A stretch of DNA of 64,000 bases, taken from assembly GCA_015680685.1 (NCBI GenBank), contig MNCI01004717.1, positions 62,451-126,450 on the forward strand. The letters run 5' to 3'. Below, one piece after another: positions 22,609 to 34,463 of the stretch. The notes under the pieces are model-generated. The model searched no databases and had not been told where the DNA came from. It saw only the letters and a program-made list of their open reading frames with translations. This DNA comes from Gnetum montanum. Its lineage: Eukaryota; Streptophyta; Gnetopsida; Gnetales; Gnetaceae. The position numbers and the translations under genes are program-made. Position 1 is the stretch's first letter, and every line of letters starts with the position of its first letter.

Positions 22609-23515
22609 TGTTATAATTGAATAAAGAATATTTTGGAAACAATGTTTGGTGGAACTATGATGGCTTGGGTGTCCAAACCCCTCCAAAGACATAGCCAACA
22701 TAATATTTCAAAAAATGAGAACCTCACTTGAAAGACGTAGCCAACATTATGTTTTAGAATAATTATAAAGAAGTATAATGATGCTTTAAGTGTGATTTGA
22801 ACTAGCAACCTTTTACTTAACACAACAATGAGTTAACCACTAAAATCACCTATCACTAACCTTTTTATACTATTTTATCATCAAATTTTTTGACTAGCTT
22901 AATACAAAGCATATCATAGAAATGATGAGGGCAACAAGATAGATGTTTCGTGGTAAATCCTGTAAGTTGAATTTTTGTGTAAGATTATTCTGAGATAGCA
23001 TTTGTGAAAATCATGGTCTTGTTATATCTATCTAATTAATATTAGGTAACTCATTAAAGTAGGTGAAAGATATAAGCATGAATTACTTTTATCAACTATC
23101 TACCTAATGCCATAGTCCTTGAACATAGACTTTTACCATCCCCCTAGGTGTTTAAACATGCCCCATGAAATAAAACCTATGAATTGCAAAACACAATATC
23201 CATATCATGAAATGAACTATACCTTGCAAATAGCATTTGTAAAACTAAACTATAAAACTCAACTACATAATTCAATTTAATAAGAATGTATTAGGAGCAT
23301 CGATGTTGGAACCATAAAATAATTGTAATATAGATATATCCTAATAAACAAAGATCTGGCTCTTCATAGAGGTGAATGGCGAAAAAGAACTCATGTAGTT
23401 GACCCATTTTGTTAAGATAAGGCTCAGATAATGATGATGATGATGATGATACACCCTAAGATATATAGTCCAATTAGAACTTTATAACTCAGTATTGCAC
23501 ACTAGAATCGAACCC
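22609..23515. other. AT-rich spacer with an ATG microsatellite
   Basis: No credible gene. Seven ATG/TGA triplets form a microsatellite at 23431-23450. The region ends where the coiled-coil reading frame begins. Confidence 0.5.
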
Positions 23516-25418
23516 ATGACAGAGGAAGAGCAGCAACCACCTTCACCACCTATGCAAACAACACAACTGGGCTTGCAAACAACAACAACATACATCCACG
23601 AGATCCAGGAAATGCTCTCGAATCAACGAGAACAATCTGGTAGAACTGGTGGAGGAGATGATCCTTCGGTCTATTGCCCTACCATGAGCCACTTGGAACA
23701 AGTGGCTCAATCAGTTAGCTTCCTTGAAAGAGCAGGGCCGATATTTTCCGTCGCCCGAGCACTCGTTCCAACCATAACAAATCCGAGCATCCATGATGTA
23801 TCAACTGCAACCCAGCAGTTATTCCCTGAAATCTCAGGGAATGCTGCTACCTTCTCGGTACGCTTGGAGGATGGTGAGGGGGCGACGGTCCTGGTGATGC
23901 AGCACCAGGGACAAGAAGTTGCGGCCAAAGTGGTTGTTGATACCATTGCTGCTGCTCTCAATGCACAAGCAGCACCTGTACTAGACATTCATGGACTACA
24001 AGATGTACATATGTCTGCCAGAACTTCACGTAGCAAGATGGATGTAGCCCAACATGAAGAAATATTGGATCGACTAGTAGGAACCGGGCAACCGCTTCTG
24101 GATGTCTTCGATCTTCCGAACAACACCACCGCAACCCAGTCGAAGCTATTATTGGCAAAGGGAAAAAGCTTTGTTTTGGAAGGGCAACTAGAAGCTGCTC
24201 AAGTTGCTTGTCAGCGCTTGGCAACGGAGGTTGCCCAATTAAGAGCCTAGCTTGCCGATCCAGCCATCCTCGACCGCGAGATTACCAGAGATGAAGCTTT
24301 CCAACAGCTTCAGCTTAAACTATAGGTTATTGAGGATGAAAGGGAGACGGCGATCCTAGATAAGGCCATAGCAGACACTCGAGCGTATCATTTAGAGAAA
24401 GACTTGGCCGAGGTTCGCCAGGAGAATGTGCAGCTGATCGCCGAAGTTCATCGCCTGCGCAATGTTGGTGCAGAGAACGAGCACATGAAAGATTTCATCC
24501 ACCAACAGTAGGAGGAGCTAGCCAGGGTGAACAAAGATATAAGAAGGTTGGCTGCTGAGAATCGGAATCTGTCAATGGAGGAAGTTCAGGCATTGCAACA
24601 GAAGTCTGCAATCGAAATTGCCGCTTGGAAGAACGAGGCCCTAAAGTTTGAAAGAGTCAAAAAATCATTACAGGGACCAAGTGGGATTGCAGAAAGAGGT
24701 GAACGAGAAGCACATTCAAGTCGCTAAGGCCCAGATGAACTAAGCGCTCCAACAGTTCTGAGAAGGAGGCAATGTATGGCCATCCATCTTCGATGGATTA
24801 AATGCCTACAACAAAGCAGAAATCTGCCTAAAGGAGCTGCAAGTTGAAGAAATGATAGAATACATGGAGTTAGCCAACCTTCAATATGCAAACCTGGCTA
24901 TGCTCACAGCCGGGAGACCACGGTCAGAGCTAGAGAAACAAGTGGCCGCCTCGTATTATCTATATGAGGGAGAGTTCCAAGTGCACAAGGCAACAAAACA
25001 GAAGCTGGCAACAGCAAACGCGGAACTCAAGGTCCTCCGTACAAGCTTTGAAGGCCAACGTACCGTTGCGGAGGACCTGGGCTGAAGAATGAGTGACTAC
25101 CAGCAACTGCGAGCATCAATCCGAGCGTTCGATATCGAATGCAAATAGTTCGCAGCCTGGTTTGTCAATTTGAAAGAACTCATCCCAGCGCTACCTTGCC
25201 CTTGGGAGATTCTAGTTCCAGCACACATTGGAGAAGCTGCCTAAATCGTGAACGACCCCAGAAGCAAAGAAGAGAAAATGAGGGCTCTCTTGGAGGCATT
25301 TCGGCTGTCTCCAGAAGTTGCAGTTGCCGCGGGGCTACCGACATCCATGCTACCACCAACGCATGGGCCAGAGGCTGGAGAGTGTCCATCAAAACCACCA
25401 CCCCCAAGGACGATGTGA
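23516..25418 (+). pseudogene. Long coiled-coil ORF of a retrotransposon, inactivated
   Basis: A reading frame of about 630 codons starts MTEEEQQPPSPP at 23516 (the first in-frame ATG) and ends at the TGA at 25416-25418. The first 180 codons are Thr/Gln/Pro-rich and then compact. The rest has heptad-like Leu/Ala/Glu/Gln patterns such as LEGQLEAAQVACQRLATEVAQL and EKDLAEVRQENVQLIAEVHRL, which predict long coiled coils. Stops occur at 24248, 24323, 24509, 24741, 24759, 25083, 25146 and 25242, with one frameshift near 24690. The C-terminus is Pro-rich (PTHGPEAGECPSKPPPPR). It lies shortly before an LTR remnant of family 2 in the same direction, which suggests an extra ORF at the 3' end of such an element. 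I do not recognise the protein. Confidence 0.6.
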
Positions 25419-25596
25419 TCTTCTCCAGTAATTTTGTGCATCAATCTACACAGTAGAGGCTCCAGGATCAGCGAGGTGTTCAATTTTGTCTCTGAACACC
25501 GTCATTTTTGTAATTTGTCCCCCTCTGTAACTCGGGCACTTGGTAAATTCATGTTGTGTCATGTGTGTGTCATTTGTGTGTTTAAGTTATGTGTGT

Positions 25597-25688
25597 TGTA
25601 AATAAGAATCCATACCTTCCAAATTGTAAAGTAACTCGAGGATGAGTTTTTGTAAATAAGAATCCATACCTTCCAAATTGTAAAGTAG
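25597..25688. repeat. 38-bp duplicated segment before the LTR remnant
   Basis: The stretch starting TGTAAATAAGAATCCATACC occurs at 25597 and again at 25651 (period 54). Between the copies lies CTCGAGGATGAGTT, which resembles the CTCAAGGATGAGTT found just before the polypurine tract of element D at 57430-57443. Confidence 0.85.
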
Positions 25689-25689
25689 C

Positions 25690-26534
25690 CACCCTACGTC
25701 GACGGGGCCCCATATACGCAGCCACCCTTCCCGGCCTATAAATACGAGGGCCTTCAACCTCATTTAGGCATCTTTTTGTGTAGTGATAGCGAAGCTCTTG
25801 CAGTTTGCTCCTGCAAGAGATAGAATATTTTCGAAGTGCCCGCAGTAGGTGTATGAAAAGCAATCGAATCTTTATTCGAGCGTTGATGTATCTGAGCCCA
25901 TTGGCGTGATGGCAATAAAGACGAACTGTTCATGCAATCCTTGCAGCATTTGGACTTAGTTGTTTCATGCATTTAATAGTTTAAGATGTTTATGCTTTAT
26001 TAATCATTTGTTTATGCTTTATTAGTTACTTGTCGATTATTTATGTTTTCATTATTATAATTTCAATCGTTAGTGTTCATTTGTAGTTTGTAAAAGACAT
26101 AAGTACGACCATCTTGAATGTAATCCAAACACTTGGTAAACCTAGCGATGCTTAACGTCTGGTAACCTAGTAGTGTTAGGAAATGCTTAGAACGTGCTCG
26201 GAGGATGGGACTGGATGGTTATGCTAAGAGTAGTTAGAGTATACACTAGGATAATCAGAGATTAGACAATAGTTTATTCATTATTTTCATACCTCACTTA
26301 GTCGCCGAAAAAGATAATTTAAAAGATATAAAAATCATTAGCCTTAGTCTCACTTAACCATCGCAATAGAACTTTACAAGTGAGATTAGGATGACAACGA
26401 CCGTTCTAACCCAAGGTTTCACTGGTTAGAAGTCTGGTGCATGTTAAGTGCTTATAGTCTGCCGAGTTCAACCGAATCGCATGTGAACGCTTATATTCGT
26501 ATGGTTGGGCGTAGGGGTACCTAGCCGCTCATCA
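25690..26534 (+). mobile_element. LTR remnant of family 2 (start missing)
   Basis: A TATAAATA box at 25737-25744 is followed by the family's conserved GGCAATAAAGACGAAC block at about 25911-25926. The end of the family, TTCGTATGGTTGGGCGTAGGGGTACC, runs up to CTCATCA at 26534. The TGATGA start is missing, probably lost with the duplication immediately upstream. It is probably the 3' LTR of the element that carried the coiled-coil ORF. Confidence 0.75.
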
Positions 26535-29500
26535 AAAGAGCAATGTAACTTTGAGTTTATCAATCCATATAAATTGATACCTTTATCATCCCAAATCAAT
26601 CTTACAATTGCTCAAATTAAGAACAAAATGAGTGGTTGAAACAATGCCCCCATAATTCTTTCTCATGTTCAACCTATTGCCTAGATCACTTGACTTCCAA
26701 AATGTAATAGTTCAAGAGAATCTCTTGCTCATTCTAACCCATGGCCATCAAGGATTATAAGTCTCACTATAAGTAAACTGTGGTAATGTTAAATGTTGCT
26801 TTCATTCAATTCCTAAATCCATATGGTTTTGTTTGTAATTATTATTGGGATTTAGATTGGTTAGCACAACCAAAGGGATCGATGAGAGGTTTTTGGTAAA
26901 GCAAAATTCTGGAAGCCTATTGTGCATACATGCACAAATGAAGGAAAATAAAATTATAATCTTGACTTCTAGATGATCTATCACACATTGTCTTAATTTA
27001 GTTTCATAAATGGTTAGATCATGGAAAAATCAAGGCTAGATGACATTGGTAGTGATAGGTGTGACCTTGCACTCAAAAAGGGAACTTGAAGATCTATCCC
27101 TACTTTGTGGATGAGTAGTGGTGAAGCAATGCAGCAACAAATCTCTCATAGGATGTAGAACATGCTCATGCACTAGCATGAGTTAATTAAATGATTGGTT
27201 GGGGATCTAATGATGTTGCATGCTTACCTTCTCTCTCTTATCCATAATTCATTATTCATCTCTTTTCTTTCCATTTTGTGCATTGTTGTGTGGTAGGAAG
27301 TTGATCAAGTAAAGCAGACGATGAGATTTGTTCATTCAAGGGGATGGACTTACATTTAATGTTGATGTATCATTGGTTGTTGGGAATTCCTACGTGTCCC
27401 ATCAATGAGATTCACAAGGGTAAGAAAGGTAGGTGCCTACTATGGGAAGCACTCACTTGTGAATCCTTGGTGGCTTGGAATTATGAGCGAGTGAGCTTAA
27501 GCTTATCTCTAAGTGATGGTGGTGGTTGCATGGCATAAAGCACTCAATTGGCCTTCCACTTATATGTATGTCAACTCTACAAGCTTTAAGGTTTGATCAT
27601 GAAAATTCCTTTTCAATCTTACCCCTATTGTGCTTGTTTGTTTGACCTTAGGATGCTCTATTTATTTTCCATTTTTCTAACCCATTAATTTGGATGTCAT
27701 CCAAGATAATATTTTAATGTTTTGTTCTTCTTACTTTCTTTTGTGGCTTGTTTGGTTTGATCCTTGGTTGGATTCTTTGGATTTTAATGAGCATTTATTC
27801 TACTTATTCTTTCCATTAACAATTATCATGTGAATCAAGCCATGTGTCCTGTAAGTCAGTCATGGGGGAGAGGCATTGGTTTGGGTATGTACTTTGTAAT
27901 TTGATGGTTATTTAAATTATTTCCATGATATTTTTTGTTACCTATGCATGCCTTGATTTCATAGTTTTGATTATGTTTCTCCTATACTATCTAAGGTTAT
28001 ACTTATCATTATTCCTATGGCCAATTTTTGTAATGGTAGCATATTTCCTTAAGAATCTCACTTGATTATTAGCATTTTCATAGCAAATCATGTTTAGGCA
28101 AGAGAATCGCTAGTCTTGGAAGAATAGGAGGAGCAACATTATTCACCAAATCTAATGCTTGTACCTGAGAGGCCTCTCTCAAGAGAGAGATCCGAAGGTA
28201 GATGACCATGCTTTTGCTCTTTAGGATGAGTGTGTACCAAATAAGATCTTCCAAACAAGTGCTAGAGGAGTTGGTAGAAGACGATTTGGAAGAAGACATA
28301 GATGAAATGATGTGTGAAAAAGACCTATCCTTCTAGCTTTGTCTTATTCCATGTAGGTATGTCAAGGGAATTTTCTCCTTTACCATAATCCCTTAACACT
28401 TCTTGGTGAGATGGCTTGTATTATAATGTAGTTGTGGTCTATATTATACAGCTATAACTGTCTTGCATTAATCTTGTCAAAAATTATAAATACTCAAGAT
28501 GAGCTTTCAAAAATTATGTGAAGAGCTCTTTTTCCCTTGGGTAAGTTAACTCCTTTCCTTGTCTTATGTGTTTTTTGAGTCATCACTTTCACAAGTGTAG
28601 CTAGACTTTGTTAGAGTGCTACCTTGCTTACATAGGCCAGAACCATTTGATCAATGCAAAGTCTAGTATTGCATAGTGAATAAAGCTCATGGTTTTTCCT
28701 TGTTTTACTGTTGGTGCCTTAAACACAAAATAACAAAAATATTTATTTAATTTCTATTTGATCAAGCTATGATGATTTGTTCCTTTCCTAAGGAGCTCAC
28801 AATTGTATAGCATGGTGATGGGTCATCAGGATTGTGATTAAGAACCATTTATTGCATTTCGTGTGTGGTGTTGCACCTATCCATGAGAGGGATTGCAACA
28901 CGAGCATTGCACCTATCTTCGTGAGGGATTACAATGCATGTCTATTTATTATTTTTTTGTTCCTTATAATTCCAAAATACATAAAAATTATAAATATTTT
29001 ATCTATCCTCCATCATGACAACACAGGATTTAATTGTAACATATTTATTATAATATCTTTTATATTCATTGAATGCAACGATATACACAAGTGTTCTTGG
29101 CAATTCACTCAACATCATCTTCAAAGCTTACGATTAGATTGCACTGCATTTTGTATGATATAATCCCATTAGTTTAAAACCAACATGATCCCTATCACTA
29201 GTTGTTCGTGGACACCTAAAAATTAAATGCAGATTAAATTCATGATCTCATAACACATAATTGTTGTAGTTAGAATCCTATACTATGCTAAACAAAATAA
29301 TTAAAATCATAATTATAAAAGAATAGGTGATACTAAGTTATAAACTTCTATAAATCTTGGGGTGTACATATGTTTTAATTATTTTAGGTTCTAACATCTC
29401 ATAATTGTAAAATAATAGTAAGTTGAGATGGTGGTAGAAGGGAATGAAGAAGTGGGACATGAGATGCCTAACCATGATCATAATGTCTCCCACATGTGCC

Positions 29501-30996
29501 ATGTGATCAAAATGATCATCTTACATATCCATTGGGATTTAAAACCAAGTTCATCCTCTTACTAGTGACATCACACTACATTATCCTAGGCCCACTATCA
29601 TGAAACCAAATAATTACCATATTGAAATAACACCACTCAACAAGAAAAAGTTAGAAAACATACATTAGAATTATTAAAAATAATTAATTAATCATTGATA
29701 TTCAAGCTGTACACCTGGGTCATTGGTTAGAGGAGCATCGTCAAGCATGCATTACATGTCTTTTTAGTGGTACCCTTAGAATAGTTTCTTTTAAAAATTA
29801 ATTGATTATTTATTTTATTACCCTTGTCATAAGACCAGCTTTGGGCATGGGTCACATGCCTTTCTACACCTATTGGGACAACAGTCGTTTGTTTCAATAG
29901 CTCACTGGACTGATGTAATAATTCCAGAATTCCTAAATGGATGTTCCTCATGGGCGTCTTCCTCGCATAAATATTAATATTGTGCATCTTGTCATGTTGC
30001 TAAAATCCTTAATAATTAACATTGGATTGCAAATTCTAGGCCTTCGTAATATTTATAGTTTACTTGTTATTTCAATTGTATTTGTAATGGATGCAAAATA
30101 TGTTACGGTTTGTCTATAAAACTAATCTCATGTTCAGCTGGTTTCAAACTCAAGAATACTCTGCAATTCAAGTTGCCGCAAATATGTTACCATTCTTGTC
30201 CCGATAATTATTGACTATTTCTATTTGCTCTCCTTTAGGTAGCTCTCTACTTTGTTTACCTTGGCATTGTTGTTGGAGTGGGCTCATTCTTCCAAATTAC
30301 GTGTTGGATGTGCACAGGGGAAAGACAGGCGGCCAGAATCAGAACCCTATATCTGTAGACAATTTTACGGCAAGATATTGTATTTTTTGACACAAAGACA
30401 TCAACGGTAGTGGGAGACAGTGGGGGACAAGCCAATGATCGTGGAGTAGTGGTGCCGTTGATGCAGTGATGGGCAGTTATGCAGCGGGTGACCAGCAATG
30501 CTGGCCGTAACCCCCTCTATTACATTGAATTAAAACTAAAAACTCCATAACCCTTTACATCTAAGTCACTTTCAAGTACAAGGTCCAAGTCATCCCCTTT
30601 CAATGCCATCCATGGTCTACAGAAAATTGTTAAGGTTTTCAAAATCTTTAATATTGCATCCAAAAAATTTGTAAATAAAAAATTAAAAAACTAATGCAAA
30701 TGAGATTCAATCAAGAACATTGCTAATTTACAATTAAAAACAAAAATTAAAACTAAGGCTTTATTATGTCCAAAATCCATATAGAAAGTGACCAACTAAC
30801 CCTGATAGTATAGACCATCTGCTGCAATATAAGTATGTATAATATAGGTGGTGTTAGAACCCCATCATGTAGACTCTTTGTAGCAATATAAGAATGTATA
30901 ATCGAAAGGGTGTTGTAACCCGAAATGATTGGAATAATAGATCGGAAAAATGCAAATGTTATCTAGGTTTGTGTGCAGGGCTTTTTAGATATTCTA
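26535..30996. other. 4.5-kb spacer without a supported gene
   Basis: Short frames at 27344-27538, 28078-28299, 28834-29163 and 29727-29987 show no domain that I recognise. A small local duplication sits at 28869-28945: TTGCACCTATC followed by GAGGGATT.CAA, twice. The right part is the 3' flank of the MYB gene. Confidence 0.5.
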
Positions 30997-32525
30997 TTAC
31001 TTCCCAATGACCGGCCATTCCATTGTGGCGAAGCTGCTGGTTATATCGTTATCAAACTTGAAGTTGTTGGAGGCCATTAGATCCATTAGATCCAAATTTC
31101 CTCTATCATTTGTGTGCATAAAGGCTGCTGGATCACTGTTTATTTGATTGCTCATCCGATCATCATCGAAGTACATCATCATATTATCAACATTTGAATC
31201 TTTTGATCTAGTTCCCCCGTTTCCTACTCCCAGCAGGTATGGCATGTTCAACATCATCATGGCTTCCTGGTCCAGTAAGCCGCTGTTGTCTTTGAAATGG
31301 TCTGAAGGCTCTGTGAAATGAAGGAAAAACTGATTGCCATTATCGTGGGAGTTAAGAGGCTCTGCACGGCTGGCCATGGAGGAAGAATGGTTGTGTTTCG
31401 GGCACAAAACGAAGTCTTCGTCATCGTCAAATGGTGGTGGTGCTTGTTGGTGGTCAATGCTTATATCAGGAATTCCGAGTTTTGAATAATCGTCCACTGA
31501 TTTTGCTGCCAGTTCAGCGTTGGATTGATGCTGCTGAAATGCAGCATTTTGAAGGTCATCTACCAAAGAGAAAATTGCATCAGCAGCATAAAATGGTGGA
31601 GACTGTTTGGGTTGTTGCTGGTTCTGGTTGCTGTTGTTAGTGTCACTTAGACCTTTTATGTAGTCCTGCAGGACTGAGCTTTTGTGGGTTTTCGAGGAGG
31701 AGGAGGAGGCGTCGAAGTTTCTTCTTAACCTTCGGCTGGTGCTTTGTCTTCTTTTTGTGGCGTTCCAATGATTCTTGATCGTGTTTTGGGTTCTGCCCGG
31801 TAGCCGCTTGGCAATCTCAGCCCACCTATTGCCCAGATCCCTATGGGCCTGCACCAGTATTCTCTCCTCTTCCTCTGTCCAGATATCCTTCTGCTTCAAC
31901 AAATTTAATATCAAGATCTATACAAAATGATGAATAGCAAAGTAAATTCTTTGTTTTGCAATAGAGCAGAATGTAGAAACCTTGATGTTTGGTTGCAGGT
32001 GACTTTGCCATATTTCTCTGCACTGCTTCCCCACCCGGCCTGGAAGCATCTGAGCAATCCGTGACCATGTTTTGAGCCCGAATTTCTGCACTAGTTTCAC
32101 CAGTAGCCTATCCACACATTGCAAAAATCAAACAAATCATGCGATCAACAAAGAAATCTCAAAACCCTTAACAGAAGCCTGCGTAGAAGCAATAAGCTAA
32201 TCGTTTTCAACGTGATGTATAATATATACCTATCTTCTTCGGCTGTCCATCGGCCCTTGATGACATTGGGTTCGCTTAGAAGGCCGGTTCTGTGTTTTGG
32301 TGTTGCCGGTGAGGTGCAGTTGCTGCTCCTGTTATTATTATTGGTAATGCTGCAGCTACTTGTCAGGGTGGAAGCAGCAGTGCTGGAGCTGGTAATGTAG
32401 GACAGATCTTGGCTTGCTGGGGCTGTGGGTGATGTTTGCAACCATGGAATGTGGGGAAGGAAGAGATTGAACGAGTTCATGTGAGGGTGAGGCTGCTGCT
32501 GGTTAAGGTGCAATTGATAATCCAT
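30997..32525 (-). CDS. R2R3-MYB transcription factor, MYB98/MYB119-like class
   Basis: Three exons on the minus strand: 32525-32230, 32107-31981 and 31890-30997, with GT/AG introns of 122 and 90 bp and phase kept. The protein has 438 residues from [12 protein letters not shown]2 starts at [12 protein letters not shown] at the end of exon 1; R3 runs from [19 protein letters not shown] to [13 protein letters not shown]. The KGRWTAEED...FG.K.WS.IA..LPGR.GKQCRE layout is that of the MYB98/64/119/115/118 group, nuclear regulators of female gametophyte and embryo programmes. The C-terminal half is Asn/Asp/Gln-rich and probably activating. An in-frame ATG also exists at 32558, and the frame stays open into the gap at 32615, so the true start is uncertain. 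The R2 recognition helix is unusual: [12 protein letters not shown] against the near-invariant CRERWHNHLRPN. Confidence 0.9.
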
Positions 32526-32614
32526 GAGCCTAGTTTTGTCGGTAGCAGTGGAAACCATATAGGTGTGAGAAGCAAAAACAAGAAGAGTAGGAGGAAAAGG
32601 AGCAAAGAGGTTGT

Positions 32615-32766
32615 NNNNNNNNNNNNNNNNNNNNNNNNNNNNNNNNNNNNNNNNNNNNNNNNNNNNNNNNNNNNNNNNNNNNNNNNNNNNNNNNNNNNNN
32701 NNNNNNNNNNNNNNNNNNNNNNNNNNNNNNNNNNNNNNNNNNNNNNNNNNNNNNNNNNNNNNNNNN
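32615..32766. other. Assembly gap (152 N)
   Basis: The run of N lies just upstream of the MYB coding start and may hide its true start codon, 5' leader or promoter. Another single N lies at 37567. Confidence 1.
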
Positions 32767-32819
32767 ATCAAAAGGAATCCAAAAAAAATAGAAAAAATTA
32801 AATGCACACTCTAATTATA

Positions 32820-33085
32820 TTGTGGCTCTAATAATTAAAATAACCACTCTAATTATTACTCTAATAATAACCACTCTAATAATAGCCACTCTAATAATAA
32901 CCACCCTAATAATAGCCACTCTAATTATTACTTTAATAATAACCACTCTAATTATTACTCTAATAATAACTACTTTAATAATTAGAGCAATGATGAAGCG
33001 GTTACTTTAATTATTAGACAGGTTATTATTAAAGAAGTTACTTTAATTATTAGAGCGGTTATTCTAATTATTAGAGCGATTATTC
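32820..33085. repeat. Low-complexity inverted repeat of CTCTAATAATAACCA units
   Basis: The left part is a run of 12-15-bp units (AATAACCACTCTAAT and variants). From about 33010 the same word appears as its reverse complement (ATTAGAGCGGTTATT), separated by GAGCAATGATGAAGCGG. The whole could fold into a long imperfect hairpin. It sits between the MYB upstream gap and an LTR fragment. Confidence 0.75.
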
Positions 33086-33106
33086 TTGGGTTACTCCTGG
33101 GTCTAA

Positions 33107-33600
33107 AAATACAACACCCGGGCACACAATTAGAAGCATGTTTTTAGTAAAGTAGGAAAACTCTTGAAGTTTGTCCATTCGAAAGTAGAATATTTTCCAA
33201 GTGCTTGCAGCAGAAGGTCTAAGTGTGGACGGATCTTTATTCAAGCATTGATGTACCTAAGCACACCGTTGTGTTGGCAATAAAGACGAGCTCTTTGATT
33301 CATCCTTGCAGCACTTGAGATTTTTTTTCTTACACATTTATATTTTATTTTATTTTATGCACTTTATATTTGTGTTATTAGCGCAGCAATTCATTTTGAT
33401 CAATTAAGAAAATTGTTAAATTACACAAGCATGACCCCTTTGAGCATAAGTGTGACAAAGTTCAGGAAATGGGAACGGTTACTTGTGTTAGGCTAGATTA
33501 GACTTTAGTTTCCTTAGCAATTAATCAGTTTTATTTTTAATTACTCTCACTTTCATTTTTATTTACTTAACTTTTATTTACTTTAATTGTTGATTATTTA
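33107..33600 (+). mobile_element. Fragment of a family 2 LTR
   Basis: It contains AATATTTTCCAAGTGCTTGC, then GATCTTTATTCAAGCATTGATG and GGCAATAAAGACGAGC, matching the middle of the LTR at 25820-25930. Both LTR termini are missing. Confidence 0.65.
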
Positions 33601-34463
33601 TTGTTGTTGGAGGGTTTGTTGAAAACGGGGTTTCTTAGAGGGTTGAAAAATAGAAAAACATGAACGTTGGCAAACGGGGAGAGAGAATGAGGAGTAGAGA
33701 AAGACAAATATAGTGGAATCCAAGCACGGAGCATGCGATGGAATAATACTATCTATATACAAGTAATTGCACTGCCATTTGTGAAAATGCCTCCATTCTC
33801 TTTTTTTGAAATGCCTCAAGCTGAAGGTGGGCCCACTCTGGCAAATGGGATAGCGCGATTATAGCTGGGGCCATGGACCGTTGGTTGGACCAGCCGTGGA
33901 AAGCAAATCAAGGCAATTGCAATTGCAATTCAACATGGCGCCTTTATTTCAACGTTCTTCTTCCATTACCATGTACAGTGCGGGTGAGACCCAGCATATT
34001 CCATGCACGCCTCAACCAGCTAAGCACAGCTCAGGGACAGAGCATGAGTGACATGGAGATGGGCCCAGCCCAGCCCATTCCAGGTCAGCATGTCCATGGT
34101 CCCTGCAAAAGCGAATCTGCTGCTGCCACAAATCCTCATCTTAATCTGCGTCTTGTGCTTAACTTCGTTTGGAATGGTTTAGGCAATAACAAAAAACGAT
34201 TAGCATTAATCCAGTTGTTCCGCGCTGGATGTTAGGCTCCTCGTCCTCCTCCTTTCACACGGACGGACTGACTCTCGCTCGCTTCATCCGCGGCGCTTTT
34301 CTTTGGAAGTGAGGAAGGAGGCAGGCCACCACATCTGCTCTGCTCTTGTCTGGTTTCTGCTGCTCTTGCTCTTGTGTTGTTGTTGTTGTTAAGTTGTGGA
34401 CGATCAATCAATGAAAGGCTTTCACGTCTGGATCGATCGATTGTGTTGCTTCTTGTGTGGACA

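Noticed and set aside
28078-28299. Minus-strand frame starting with a Ser-rich leader
   Set aside because: Low-complexity start, no recognisable domain, no splice or element context.
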